From assembly GCF_026013905.1 (NCBI RefSeq), contig NZ_CP110257.1, forward strand, positions 3,271,501-3,335,500: a DNA stretch of 64,000 nt. Direction: 5' to 3'. The notes under the pieces are model-generated. The model searched no databases. It saw only the letters and a program-made list of their open reading frames with translations, and was not told the origin of the DNA. Both the position numbers and the translations under genes were made by a program. Every line of letters begins with the position of its first letter. Within the stretch, counting starts at the first letter, position 1. Of this stretch, positions 7,616-17,088 are shown one piece after another. The stretch is from Schlegelella aquatica (GTDB taxonomy: Bacteria > Pseudomonadota > Gammaproteobacteria > Burkholderiales > Burkholderiaceae_C).

Positions 7616-7726
7616 GTCCAACGTTCGACATGAGGGGCGACTACCGGCAGGCCGCGCGGAAGCGACAATGAACCACCTCTGCAGCGTGGCCTGCCGGTAG
7701 ACGTCTCCTCGATGGAGAGTTAGAGC
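7616..7726 (-). other. attC site
   Basis: The cores are GTCCAAC (7616-7622, perfect) and GTTAGAGC (7719-7726). A perfect 13-bp inverted repeat, CTACCGGCAGGCC (7641-7653) with its complement (7688-7700), forms the stem. The arms carry the shared CGACATGAG and CTCGATGGA motifs. Confidence 0.85.
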
Positions 7727-8051
7727 TGTAGCCGACCGCGCCACTGCTCAGACAGAACCGCGGCTCAAAGTTGCTCGGTGCGTTAACGGCAAGAAACCCA
7801 TTGCCAAAGTTTTCCCGCGAGCCGCCCCGCCCCGCAAGGCCCACTTTCGGGGGAGGCACATGGCCAGACGACCAGACAGACTAGCCCGACCATGAGCACC
7901 CGGGGACGAACAACCCAGCCAGCGAGCGCTTCAAACTGAACCTGCTGCCCAAGCGCCCCTGACCTCCACACACCCCGAGCCTAAGAGGCCGAGAAACCCC
8001 TCGCCGCTGTTTCAAGCAGCGGCCGACGTGCCCCGGTGCCGCTTCACGCGC
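7727..8051. other. Apparently non-coding cassette body
   Basis: This is about 325 bp between two attC sites without a convincing gene. The best candidate is a 62-residue minus-strand ORF at 7783-7971 with one hydrophobic stretch (VLMVGLVCLVVWPCA). It could be a small membrane protein, or chance. The segment may be a promoter-bearing or RNA cassette. Confidence 0.4.
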
Positions 8052-8132
8052 GCTCTAACAGGGGGCGCTAAGCGGTGGACGGAGGCTGGCGTAGCCAGCC
8101 GGAGGACGTTTGATTGAGCAACGGGTTAGAGC
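8052..8132 (-). other. attC site closest to the integrase
   Basis: The cores are GCTCTAAC (8052-8059) and GTTAGAGC (8125-8132). A GGCTGGC-GTA-GCCAGCC hairpin lies at 8084-8100. This 81-bp site is the last recognisable one before the integrase promoter region. Confidence 0.75.
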
Positions 8133-8228
8133 GCGACCGTGCCATGCGCTGCATCTTCAGCCACGACCAAACAAGCCGGACATGGCAGCTAGCACGAGCA
8201 ACGCGCCCCCTAGGCTTGCGCGGGGATG
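8133..8228. other. Expected attI / cassette-promoter region
   Basis: The stretch lies between the first attC and the intI LexA box, where attI and the cassette promoter Pc sit in other integrons. No clear GTTRRRY core or direct repeats could be identified, so the assignment rests on position only. It might instead be a tiny ORF-less first cassette. Confidence 0.3.
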
Positions 8229-8244
8229 CTGTATATACATACAG
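8229..8244. promoter_or_regulatory. LexA (SOS) box in the intI promoter
   Basis: CTGTATATACATACAG matches the CTGT-N8-ACAG LexA operator and is embedded in a longer palindrome (GATGCTGTAT...ATACAGCATC, 8225-8248). It ends 7 bases before the intI start codon at 8252, where LexA boxes sit in SOS-controlled integron integrase genes. Confidence 0.85.
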
Positions 8245-8262
8245 CATCGCAATGGTCCCTAA

Positions 8263-9422
8263 GGAAGGTCTGAACAACCCGCTCTGCCGCCCGGATTGCG
8301 GCATCGTGGCGCCGGCCTGGCGTCGCTTTCGAGCCGGATTTCGCCCGTGCAGGGCGGTTTTTGGCGGGTTTCCCCGCCTTACGGACGCACTGCTCCCGTC
8401 GTCGGCAACAAACGCCGGCGCGCCATCCACAGGTTCGACAGCGCGAACAGCGTCAGCACCTGCGCCGCGTTCTTCGCCAGGCCGCGGTAGCGCACCTTCG
8501 TGTAGCCGAACTGCCGCTTGATCACCCGGAACGGGTGCTCCACCTTCGCCCGCAGACTGGCCTTGTAGCGCTCCCACCGCTCGGCGTAGCGCCGCTCGCG
8601 CTCGTTCTTCATCGCACGCAGCTTCGACGGCTTCTCCGCGATCAGGAATCCGGCGTCCACGTCCTGCAGCTCCTCGCGCTTCTCGGCACCCGTGTAGCCG
8701 CTGTCGCCGCACACCGTGTCTTCCCGGCCGTGCAGCAGCTTGTACACCTGCGTCACGTCGGCCACGTTCGCCGCCGTGCATTCCACGTGGTGCACCAGAC
8801 CGGACGCGTCATCCACGCCGATGTGCGCCTTCATCCCGAAGAACCACTGGTTGCCCTTCTTGGTCTGGTGCATCGCCGGATCGCGCTCGCCCGCCTTGTT
8901 CTTGGTCGAGCTCGGCGCACTGATGATCGTGGCATCCACGATCGTGCCACTGCGCAGGCTCAGGCCCTTGCGCTGAAGATGGGCGTTGACCTGCTCGAAG
9001 AGCTTCTCGGCCAGCCCGTGCGTCTCCAACAGCCGGCGGAAGTTGAGGATCGTCGTCTCGTCCGGGATGTCGGCAAGCCCGCCCAACTGCGCGAAGCGGC
9101 GCATCACCGGCGTGTCGTACAAGGCTTCTTCCATCGCCGGGTCGCTGAGCGCATACCACTGCTGCAGGAAGTGGATGCGCAGCATCGTCGCCAACGGATA
9201 GGGCTGGCGACCGGGACGGCCCATCTTCGGGTAGTGCGGCTCGATCAGACCCAGCAGCGCCTGCCACGGCACCACCTGCTCCATCTCCGCCAAAAACACC
9301 TCGCGCCGCGTGCGCTTGCGGCTCCCCAGACCCTCGGCATCACCGAACGACAGCTGCATCGCACTCACCCCGATCACGGTGAGGCATTGTCGCGCAATCG
9401 GGCGGAGTTGTTCAGACCTTCC
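8263..9422 (-). mobile_element. IS5-family insertion sequence in intI
   Basis: The terminal inverted repeats are GGAAGGTCTGAACAAC at 8263 and its complement (one mismatch) ending at 9422. It is flanked by a perfect 4-bp CTAA duplication (8259-8262 and 9423-9426), which fits the YTAR target of the IS5 group. It is 1160 bp long and complete. Confidence 0.95.
8379..9359 (-). CDS. IS5-family transposase
   Basis: This is a 326-residue transposase starting MQLSFGDAEGLGSRKRTRR. It is very close in layout to IS5 itself: MLRIHFLQQWYALSDPAMEEAL, SGTIVDATIISAPSSTKNK with the first Asp, MHQTKKGNQWFFGMKAHIGVD, TVCGDSGYTG with the second Asp, and KVEHPFRVIKRQFG with the Glu region. The ATG at 9359 is preferred over the upstream in-frame GTG at 9377 because it matches the IS5 start. 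It appears intact. Confidence 0.93.
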   Translation of the reverse strand: MQLSFGDAEGLGSRKRTRREVFLAEMEQVVPWQALLGLIEPHYPKMGRPGRQPYPLATMLRIHFLQQWYALSDPAMEEALYDTPVMRRFAQLGGLADIPDETTILNFRRLLETHGLAEKLFEQVNAHLQRKGLSLRSGTIVDATIISAPSSTKNKAGERDPAMHQTKKGNQWFFGMKAHIGVDDASGLVHHVECTAANVADVTQVYKLLHGREDTVCGDSGYTGAEKREELQDVDAGFLIAEKPSKLRAMKNERERRYAERWERYKASLRAKVEHPFRVIKRQFGYTKVRYRGLAKNAAQVLTLFALSNLWMARRRLLPTTGAVRP

Positions 9423-9678
9423 CTAACTCGACGTCTCGTGTGGAGCACCCCCTCGCCTGCTGGATGAAATGCAGCCTGGCCTGTATTCGCGCGCGGCACT
9501 ACAGCATACGGACGGAGCAGCAATACGTCCACTGGTGCGGCTGCTTGCCGGGCTTCGCGTCGGTGAGGTTAGCGCAGGGCGGTCACCCTTCGGGGCCGAC
9601 ACCGCCCGCGAATCCTTTTCGCCTCTCGCAGCCTCTTGTCTTCGGAAGTCGTTGGCGACTTCATGACTGGAGGACCAC

Positions 9679-9885
9679 ATGCTGTATCGTAAGAATATTT
9701 CGCCCCTGCACCGCCTGACCCGCATCCTGATGGCTCTGGTTGGCAGCGCCCTGATGGTGGCCGGCATTCTGAATGAAGCGCTGCTGATTCCCGTCGGCAT
9801 CGGTATCGTCGCGCTCGCGGTCACGGGTTTGGTGGGCTGGTGCCCGATGTGTGCGATCGCCGGTTTTGGAGAGCGAAAGAAATGA
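9679..9885 (+). CDS. DUF2892 (YgaP-like) small membrane protein
   Basis: This is a 68-residue protein with two membrane helices (ILMALVGSALMVAGILNEALL and VGIGIVALAVTGLVGW) and a C-terminal CPMC pair. That is the layout of DUF2892, the membrane part of YgaP-like proteins. Its function is not established. GGAGG lies 5 bases before the ATG. Its stop overlaps the ATG of the sigma factor gene (ATGA), so the two are translationally coupled. Confidence 0.8.
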   Translation: MLYRKNISPLHRLTRILMALVGSALMVAGILNEALLIPVGIGIVALAVTGLVGWCPMCAIAGFGERKK

Positions 9886-10406
9886 GCCTGGCCGCCCTTG
9901 ACGATTCGGTGATCCGTCGAGCGGTGCAGGGTGACTCGCGTGCGCTGGAGTGGCTGCTGCGCCGCAGTCAGCCGGATATCCGGCGATACGCACGACGGTA
10001 CTGCATGGCCGCCGACGTCGACGACGCCGTGCAGGAATCCCTCGTGCGCATCGCGCAGCGCCTCCCGCAACTGCGGGCAGCCACGGCACTTTCTGCCTGG
10101 CTCATGACCATCGTCAAGAGAGAGTGCGCGAGGCTGGCCCGGTGGGTCATGCGCAACGATGAACTGACCCCTGATGTGTTGGCCGGGCTCACGGCGCGCT
10201 CCGACGAAACGCTGCGCTTGGACTTGGCGCGTGCCCTGGAATCGTTGCCTCCCCACTATCTGGAAATCGTGCTGTTGAGGGATCTCGAGGAATTGTCTCT
10301 GCAAGAAATTGCTCGACGGACCGGAGAAACGATCGCCTGCATCAAGAGCCGCTTGCACCGCGCTCGGATGATGGTGCGAGAGCATCTGATGGCACCCCCC
10401 GGGTAG
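9882..10406 (+). CDS. ECF-type RNA polymerase sigma factor
   Basis: The 174-residue protein has sigma region 2 (residues 15-80: ALEWLLRRSQPDIRRYARRY, then DDAVQESLVRIAQRL) and region 4 (residues 115-165: LESLPPHYLEIVLLRDLEELSLQEIARRTG, helix-turn-helix). ECF factors redirect RNA polymerase to stress or envelope regulons. The start overlaps the DUF2892 stop. No anti-sigma factor gene is adjacent. The small membrane protein is the only partner in the operon, so a role for it in control is possible but unproven. A strong terminator follows at 10625. Confidence 0.88.
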   Translation: MSLAALDDSVIRRAVQGDSRALEWLLRRSQPDIRRYARRYCMAADVDDAVQESLVRIAQRLPQLRAATALSAWLMTIVKRECARLARWVMRNDELTPDVLAGLTARSDETLRLDLARALESLPPHYLEIVLLRDLEELSLQEIARRTGETIACIKSRLHRARMMVREHLMAPPG

Positions 10407-10624
10407 CGGTTCCCCGGCGCAACGAACCGAGCGTTCGATACTGACCGCCCCAGAACGGGGCAGGAAAACCCCTAGTGCCCGCCCGGAGACCAGCGCATAC
10501 AGTCTCATCCACTCGCAGCGAGGCGGCCCAACAGGCGGCGCTCGCGCAGGGCGGGGGACTGAGGAGACAGCACAACCATTCCAAGAGATGAGTGTGGCGC
10601 CGGTTGACGGACGCCATGCCTGAC

Positions 10625-10656
10625 GGGCGCTGGCACTGCCAGCGCCCTTTGTTTTT
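10625..10656 (+). terminator. Rho-independent terminator
   Basis: The 11-bp perfect stem GGGCGCTGGCA / TGCCAGCGCCC (10625-10635, 10637-10647) is followed by TTTGTTTTT. It ends the DUF2892-sigma operon. The 218 bases between the sigma stop and this hairpin, and the 125 after it, hold no recognisable gene. Confidence 0.85.
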
Positions 10657-10781
10657 CTGGGCTCGGGGCCGGCCAGGGCGGCGAGCGACGACCGCCGGCG
10701 AAGGTCGACAGGGTCGCGCCTGGCGGGGTTGGGTGAGAATCGCCGCTTCGCCTCGTGGCGCCCCTGCCTCACGCCTTGCCC

Positions 10782-11546
10782 ATGCTCGAGTTCGCTGTCG
10801 TCACCGTCGCCTCCCTCTTCGCGGGCTTCGTGGATGCCATCGTGGGGGGCGGCGGCTTGATCCTGGTGCCGGCGTTGTTCGGCACCTTCCCCTCGGCGGC
10901 GCCGGCCACGCTGTTCGGCACGAACAAGGGCGCGGCGGTGTGGGGCACGGCGTGGGCCACGGTGCAGTACGCGCGGCGGGTGGAGATGGTGTGGAGTGCG
11001 CTGGTGCCCGCTGCCGTGGCGGCCCTGGTGGGCAGTGCGCTCGGGGCCTGGACGGTGACGGTGGTGCCGCCCGAGGGCCTGCGCAAGGCGCTGCCGCTCA
11101 TCCTGCTGGGTGTGCTGCTCTACACGCTGGCCAAGAAGGACCTGGGCCGCGAGCACACGCGGCCTTTTCGCGGGCGGGCCGAGGCGTGGATCGCCTCGGC
11201 CATCGGCCTGGTGATCGGCTTTTACGACGGCTTCTTCGGCCCGGGCACGGGCAGCTTCTTCGTGTTCTTGTTCGTGCGGCTGCTGGGCTACGACTTCCTG
11301 CACGCCTCGGCGAGCGCCAAGCTGCTCAACACGGCGACGAATCTGTCGGCGCTGGCGCTCTTCATCGCCAAGGGGCACATCTGGTGGCACTACGCGCTCG
11401 CGATGGCGGTGGCCAACGTGGCGGGCAGCTTGCTGGGCACGCGGCTGGCGCTCAAGCACGGCACGGGCTTCGTGCGCGGGGTGTTCCTGCTCGTGGTGGG
11501 CGCGTTGATCCTGAAGACGGGGTACGACGCGTTCTTACTGACCTGA
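10782..11546 (+). CDS. TSUP (TauE/SafE) family transporter
   Basis: This is a 254-residue inner-membrane protein with about eight helices and the two characteristic TSUP half-motifs: GFVDAIVGGGGLILVPAL (residues 12-29) and GFYDGFFGPGTGSFFVFLF (about 146-164). TSUP members move sulfite, sulfoacetate or other organosulfur anions, but the substrate cannot be read from sequence. The ATG at 10782 is preferred over a GTG at 10755 because it begins right at the first helix. It stands alone between the terminator and the histidine kinase. Confidence 0.88.
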   Translation: MLEFAVVTVASLFAGFVDAIVGGGGLILVPALFGTFPSAAPATLFGTNKGAAVWGTAWATVQYARRVEMVWSALVPAAVAALVGSALGAWTVTVVPPEGLRKALPLILLGVLLYTLAKKDLGREHTRPFRGRAEAWIASAIGLVIGFYDGFFGPGTGSFFVFLFVRLLGYDFLHASASAKLLNTATNLSALALFIAKGHIWWHYALAMAVANVAGSLLGTRLALKHGTGFVRGVFLLVVGALILKTGYDAFLLT

Positions 11547-11722
11547 CCGGGCAGCACGCGGCGGGCGGCGGCCTGGGCCTGGCCGGTCGCGGTCGGGCGT
11601 CGTGCACGCTTCCCGAGGGTCGATGAAGGCACCTGTCAACTCAGACAGGCGCGAGTTGGCGTGCGTGCGTTGCAACATGTCGTAACCGCGCCACCGCTCG
11701 CCGGCGCGGCTCCATCGGCCCC

Positions 11723-12910
11723 ATGCCTGCGCCCATCCTTCACCGCCACTGGCCCCGACGCGGGGTGCCCACGCCTTCGCCCCCGACGGCCGGCGCCTGG
11801 CTGGGGGTGATGAGCGCGGCGGTGTGCTTGGCGGGCGCGGCACTCGCCTCCCTGCAGGGTTGGCCTCCCTGGGTGTGGGCGCCGGTGGCGGGTGCCCTCC
11901 TGGGCGGGGCGGCATGGTGGTGGGCCCACTGCGTGTGGCAGCGGCTGCGCGAGGTGGCCGAGGAGGCCGAGGCGCTGGCGACGGGCCGCGTCTCCGACTT
12001 CGCTACGGCCGACCACGGCGCCGCCGAGCCGCCGGAGCTGGAGTGTCTGTCGCGCTCGCTGGCGCTGCTCGTCACACGGCTGCGGGAGCGCGAGCGGGAG
12101 CTGGTGACCCTGGCCGGCTCGCTGGAGGAGCGCGTGCGCGAGCGCACCCAGGAGCTGGAGCGGGCCAACAGCGACTTGCAGAGCTTCACGCGCATGGTGT
12201 CGCACGACCTGAAGGGGCCGCTCGGCTCCATCGGGGCGGCGGCGCGCTTCGTGTACGAGAGCGGCCAGTCGCTGGAGGCCCGCCCGCGTCAGATGCTGGC
12301 GCTCATCTCGAGCGAATGCGATCGGCTCACGCTGCTGGTGGACGAGCTGCTGGCGCTGTCGCGCGTGGAGCAGCAGACCCTGGAGGTGCAACCGGTCGAC
12401 TCGGCGGCGGTGGTGCGCGCGGTGCTGGCCGACCTGCTCGCCCCCGCGCCCGGCGAGCCGGCGCCGCAGGTGGTGTGCGGGCCGCTGCCGGTGGTGCTGG
12501 CCGACGCCGTGTTGCTGCGGCAGGTGTGGCACAACCTCATCGGCAACGCGATCAAGTTCACGCGCCGGGTGCCGCAGCCGCGCATCGAGATCGAGGGCCA
12601 GGTGCGTGGCGAGGAAGTCGTCTTCCAGGTGCGCGACAACGGCGCGGGCTTCGACATGCGCCATGCCGACCGTCTGTTCGGCGTGTTCCAGCGCTTGCAC
12701 TCGAATGCCGACTTCCCCGGCAGCGGCATCGGGCTGTCCATCGTCAAGCGGGTGGTGCAGCGCCATGGTGGTCGGGTGTGGGCGAGCGGGCGGCCCGGCG
12801 AGGGGGCGTGTTTTTGCTTCTCGCTGCCGTACCGGGCGCGGCAACCCTCGCCCGCCCCCCGGCCCCCGAGCCGGGAGCCGGCCAAGAGCACGCTCGCCGC
12901 ACACGGCTGA
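11723..12910 (+). CDS. Orphan sensor histidine kinase
   Basis: The 395-residue protein has two N-terminal membrane helices (about 27-45 and 50-68) with almost no periplasmic loop. A HAMP/coiled-coil follows (to about 150), then the HisKA box MVSHDLKGPL with phospho-acceptor His161, and an HATPase domain with N box WHNLIGNAIKFT, G1 DNGAGF and G2 GSGIGLSIVKR. The short loop suggests it senses a membrane or cytoplasmic signal. The ERTQELERANSDLQSF linker resembles phytochrome- and hybrid-type kinases. No response regulator gene is adjacent, so the partner is elsewhere. The Pro-rich tail is low complexity. Confidence 0.9.
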   Translation: MPAPILHRHWPRRGVPTPSPPTAGAWLGVMSAAVCLAGAALASLQGWPPWVWAPVAGALLGGAAWWWAHCVWQRLREVAEEAEALATGRVSDFATADHGAAEPPELECLSRSLALLVTRLRERERELVTLAGSLEERVRERTQELERANSDLQSFTRMVSHDLKGPLGSIGAAARFVYESGQSLEARPRQMLALISSECDRLTLLVDELLALSRVEQQTLEVQPVDSAAVVRAVLADLLAPAPGEPAPQVVCGPLPVVLADAVLLRQVWHNLIGNAIKFTRRVPQPRIEIEGQVRGEEVVFQVRDNGAGFDMRHADRLFGVFQRLHSNADFPGSGIGLSIVKRVVQRHGGRVWASGRPGEGACFCFSLPYRARQPSPAPRPPSREPAKSTLAAHG

Positions 12911-13022
12911 CCGAGCGGCAAGCGGCCGTTGCGCGCGGCGCGCGCCCCGCTCCTGGCCCGGCCCCTCGCGTCGGCCCTCCCCTCGCCGCCCGAACAGGTC
13001 GCGCAAGGTGGGCCGCACAGGC

Positions 13023-14471
13023 TCAGCGCCCGGCGTGCGGCGCCTGGGCGGCAGCGATCGCGCCCACGGGCGGCGGCTCTTTCACGAGGATGACGGTGCA
13101 CGGCGCCTCGCGCGCCACGCGGAGGGGGACGGTGTCGATGAAGCGCTGCAACTGGAGCCCGTGGGTGGCCGCCCCCAGGATGATCATGCTCACCTGGTTG
13201 CTCTGGGCGTAGCGCACCAGGGCCTGGGCGACGTCGTTCGATTCGAGCACGTGGTAGCTCGCCTGGTGGCCGTGCAGGTCGAGCGGCGCGGCCCATTGGC
13301 GCAGGCGCGCCAGGTGGCGGCGATGGCGGCTGGTTTCGCTGCGGGCGTCGTCGGCGCTGCTGGCCGATGACGGCGAGATCACGGTGACGCACGCGAGCCG
13401 CGCGCCGGGGCGGATGCCGAGCGAGCGCGCGACCGCCTGGCGCAGCGCGTAGAGCGTGGCGTCGCTCACGTCACGGTGCGGCACCGCCACCATCACGATC
13501 GGCACCTCGGCCAGTTGCTGCGAGGGCAGCGGGCTGGGCTGGTAGTGCATGCCCGCGGCCTTGACCCACCGCCGCAGGTGCTCGCGCCAGCCCACCCCGC
13601 GGGTGCGCCGGCCGCGCTCGGTGAGCGTCACCTGATCGGGGTGGGCCAGGTCGAAGGCCAGGTGCGCGGCGCTCGGGTAGCGGCGCTCGGCCTCGGCCTC
13701 CAGGCAACGCAAGATGACCTCCTGCAGCCATTCGGGCACGGCGGGGTTGTGCTGGCGCGGCGGCGCGGGCGTCATCCACAGCCGCTGGCGCAGGCCCCCG
13801 CGCGTGACGGGCGCACCGAAGGGCAGCTCGCCGGTGGCCAGCTCGTAGAGCATCACACCGATCGCGAAGATGTCGCTGCGCAAGTCGCCGCGCACGCCCA
13901 CCACCTGCTCGGGCGCGATCCATGCGGGCGAGCCCACGGCCGTGCGCATCTCCTCGGCCAGCAGGTCCGGGTAGTGGGCGTGGCACGAGAGGCCGAAGTC
14001 CAGCAACACCGCCGTGCGGTCGTCCTTGACCAGCACGTTGGCCGGTTTCAGATCGAGGTGGCAGACGTTCTGCTGGTGCAGGCTGTGCGCGGCAAGCGCA
14101 GTGGCGGCGCCCAGACGCGCGATGGTGTCGGCATCGGGGCGTTCGGGGGCCTCGACCCAATGCTGCAACGTGCGGCCCGGCACGTACTCCATCACCAGGT
14201 ACGGCAGGCGCAGCAGGTCGCCCGCCGCGACGAAGCGCGGCACGTGCGCTCCGGTGAGCGTCGGCAGGATCTGCAACTCGACCTCGAAGCTCACGATGTT
14301 CTCCGCGCCGTCGCCTTGCGTCATGCGCGGGATCTTCATCGCCATCGGAAAGCCCGGATCCGGCGCGCCGCTGGCGTATTCCACCGCGTAGATGTGGGCC
14401 ATGCCGCCCACGTGGATGCACTGGCGGATGCGAAAGCCGTCGATCTCGGTGCCGGGTTCGAGGAGCTTCAT
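13023..14471 (-). CDS. Ser/Thr protein kinase fused to a UspA domain
   Basis: The 482-residue protein has an N-terminal Hanks-type kinase (about 1-275): Lys46 in AMKIP, HLDLKPANV (138-146, Asp140 catalytic, HLD instead of HRD), LDFGLS (157-162) and a PEQ equivalent of APE (187). A linker to about 325 has no transmembrane helix. The C-terminal universal-stress-like domain (about 325-465) ends in IILGAATHGLQLQRFIDTVP and an APCTVILVKE strand. It is therefore soluble and may link a nucleotide- or stress-sensing UspA module to phosphorylation. The UspA signature GxxGxxG(9x)G is only partly kept, so ATP binding there is uncertain. It is convergent with the histidine kinase and followed upstream by a phosphoesterase on the same strand. 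Confidence 0.9.
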   Translation of the reverse strand: MKLLEPGTEIDGFRIRQCIHVGGMAHIYAVEYASGAPDPGFPMAMKIPRMTQGDGAENIVSFEVELQILPTLTGAHVPRFVAAGDLLRLPYLVMEYVPGRTLQHWVEAPERPDADTIARLGAATALAAHSLHQQNVCHLDLKPANVLVKDDRTAVLLDFGLSCHAHYPDLLAEEMRTAVGSPAWIAPEQVVGVRGDLRSDIFAIGVMLYELATGELPFGAPVTRGGLRQRLWMTPAPPRQHNPAVPEWLQEVILRCLEAEAERRYPSAAHLAFDLAHPDQVTLTERGRRTRGVGWREHLRRWVKAAGMHYQPSPLPSQQLAEVPIVMVAVPHRDVSDATLYALRQAVARSLGIRPGARLACVTVISPSSASSADDARSETSRHRRHLARLRQWAAPLDLHGHQASYHVLESNDVAQALVRYAQSNQVSMIILGAATHGLQLQRFIDTVPLRVAREAPCTVILVKEPPPVGAIAAAQAPHAGR

Positions 14472-14592
14472 CTAGAGGGGCCTCGCAGGGGCTCGCGGGG
14501 GACGACTGCGCGCGGCGCTTGCCAAGGCGGGCCGTTGCCCAAGCAAGCCGTGGCGGGCGCGGCGGCTCCCGCCACCACGGGCGGGCTGCCGC

Positions 14593-15354
14593 TCACCGGC
14601 CACGCTCCAGCCGCTCGGCGTCGAACTCGGGCAGGCCCGCCGCGCGGATGGCCGCCGCCGCGGCGGGCACGTCGTATTCGACGCGGTGGAAGGTGATCTG
14701 CGCGGCCGCGTCGTCGTAGATCGCGTACATCGCGCGCGCATCGCCGTCGCGCGGCTGGCCCACCGAGCCCACGATGGCGAGCCACTGCCGGTGCGGGGGC
14801 ACCGGGATCGGCACGCCCGGCTGCGGCGCAAAGCGCATCAGCTTGGCCGTGGGCGTGAGGTAGTACAGCGCCTGCTCGTGCACATGGCCGCTGAACACAT
14901 AGCGGATCGCCCCGTCTTGCTGCGCGGCGGCCGAGAGGCTGCGCTCGGCGGCGCTCGCGTCCTCGATGTAGTGCCAACGCTCGGGGCCGTCGGCACTGGC
15001 GTGCACCAGCAGCACCTCGGGCGACAGGTGCGCCACGAGCGGCAGCGAGCGCAAGAAGTCGCGATGAGCCGGCGACAGCTGCGCGTGCGTCCACACCGCG
15101 CTTTGCTCGCCGCGCTGGCGCGGCACGGCCGGCGGGTCCAGCGCCAGCGCATCGTGGTTGCCCAACACCGCCAGCGCACCCTCGTGCGCCACCAGACCCA
15201 TCACGCGGTCCAACACCGCGATCGGCTCGCCCCCATAGCCGACCAGATCCCCCAACAGCGCAAAGCGCCCCACCCCCTGCGCCCGCGCATGGGCGAGACA
15301 CGCCTCCAGCGCCGGCCGGTTGGCATGGACGTCGGACAGCACGGCGGTCTTCAT
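14593..15354 (-). CDS. Calcineurin-like metallophosphoesterase
   Basis: The 253-residue protein has the full metal-binding set: SDVHAN (7-12), GDLVGYGG (35-42), GNHD (64-67), VHASADG (about 115) and SGHVHE (about 155). It matches the YfcE/MJ0936-like branch of small two-metal phosphodiesterases. It is cytoplasmic. The substrate is unknown. It lies 121 bases upstream of the kinase-UspA gene on the same strand and may be co-transcribed with it. Confidence 0.9.
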   Translation of the reverse strand: MKTAVLSDVHANRPALEACLAHARAQGVGRFALLGDLVGYGGEPIAVLDRVMGLVAHEGALAVLGNHDALALDPPAVPRQRGEQSAVWTHAQLSPAHRDFLRSLPLVAHLSPEVLLVHASADGPERWHYIEDASAAERSLSAAAQQDGAIRYVFSGHVHEQALYYLTPTAKLMRFAPQPGVPIPVPPHRQWLAIVGSVGQPRDGDARAMYAIYDDAAAQITFHRVEYDVPAAAAAIRAAGLPEFDAERLERGR

Positions 15355-15504
15355 CGTGAGCCGATCATGACGCGCCAGGCTGAGGCGAGGCTTGCAAGAG
15401 GGCGGCGGTCGCTCGGTAGAAACCCGAACGGGTGTGGCGCTGAAACGCGGGGCGTCGTGCCGCTCGTGAGGGCATGGCGCCGCGAACGGCAGGCCACGCC
15501 GGCT

Positions 15505-17040
<1,536 letters not shown>

Positions 17041-17088
17041 GGCGGGTGCGATGGAAAGCTGCCGCAACGATACCAAGCGGCGCGCCGC

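Larger units (their letters stand above)
8252..9560 (+). pseudogene. intI: Degraded integron integrase gene, split by an IS
   Basis: ATG at 8252 starts MVPN; the IS then intervenes, and the frame resumes at 9427 as STSRVEHPLA. One frame over comes LLDEM, and then, back in the first frame, IRARHYSIRTEQQYVHW. That is the N-terminal core-binding motif of IntI tyrosine recombinases (HYSxRTEQxYVxW). No further homology is clear after about 9560, and the catalytic R...HxxR...Y region is missing. The gene therefore has a start, an IS insertion, frameshifts and a large 3' deletion. A stretch reading LLAGLRVGE just beyond may be a scrambled internal piece. It cannot encode a working integrase. Confidence 0.8.

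Noticed and set aside
9423..11459. 678-residue minus-strand ORF
   Set aside because: It is antisense to the sigma factor and TSUP genes, spans the terminator at 10625 and is low-complexity in Arg, Gly and His.
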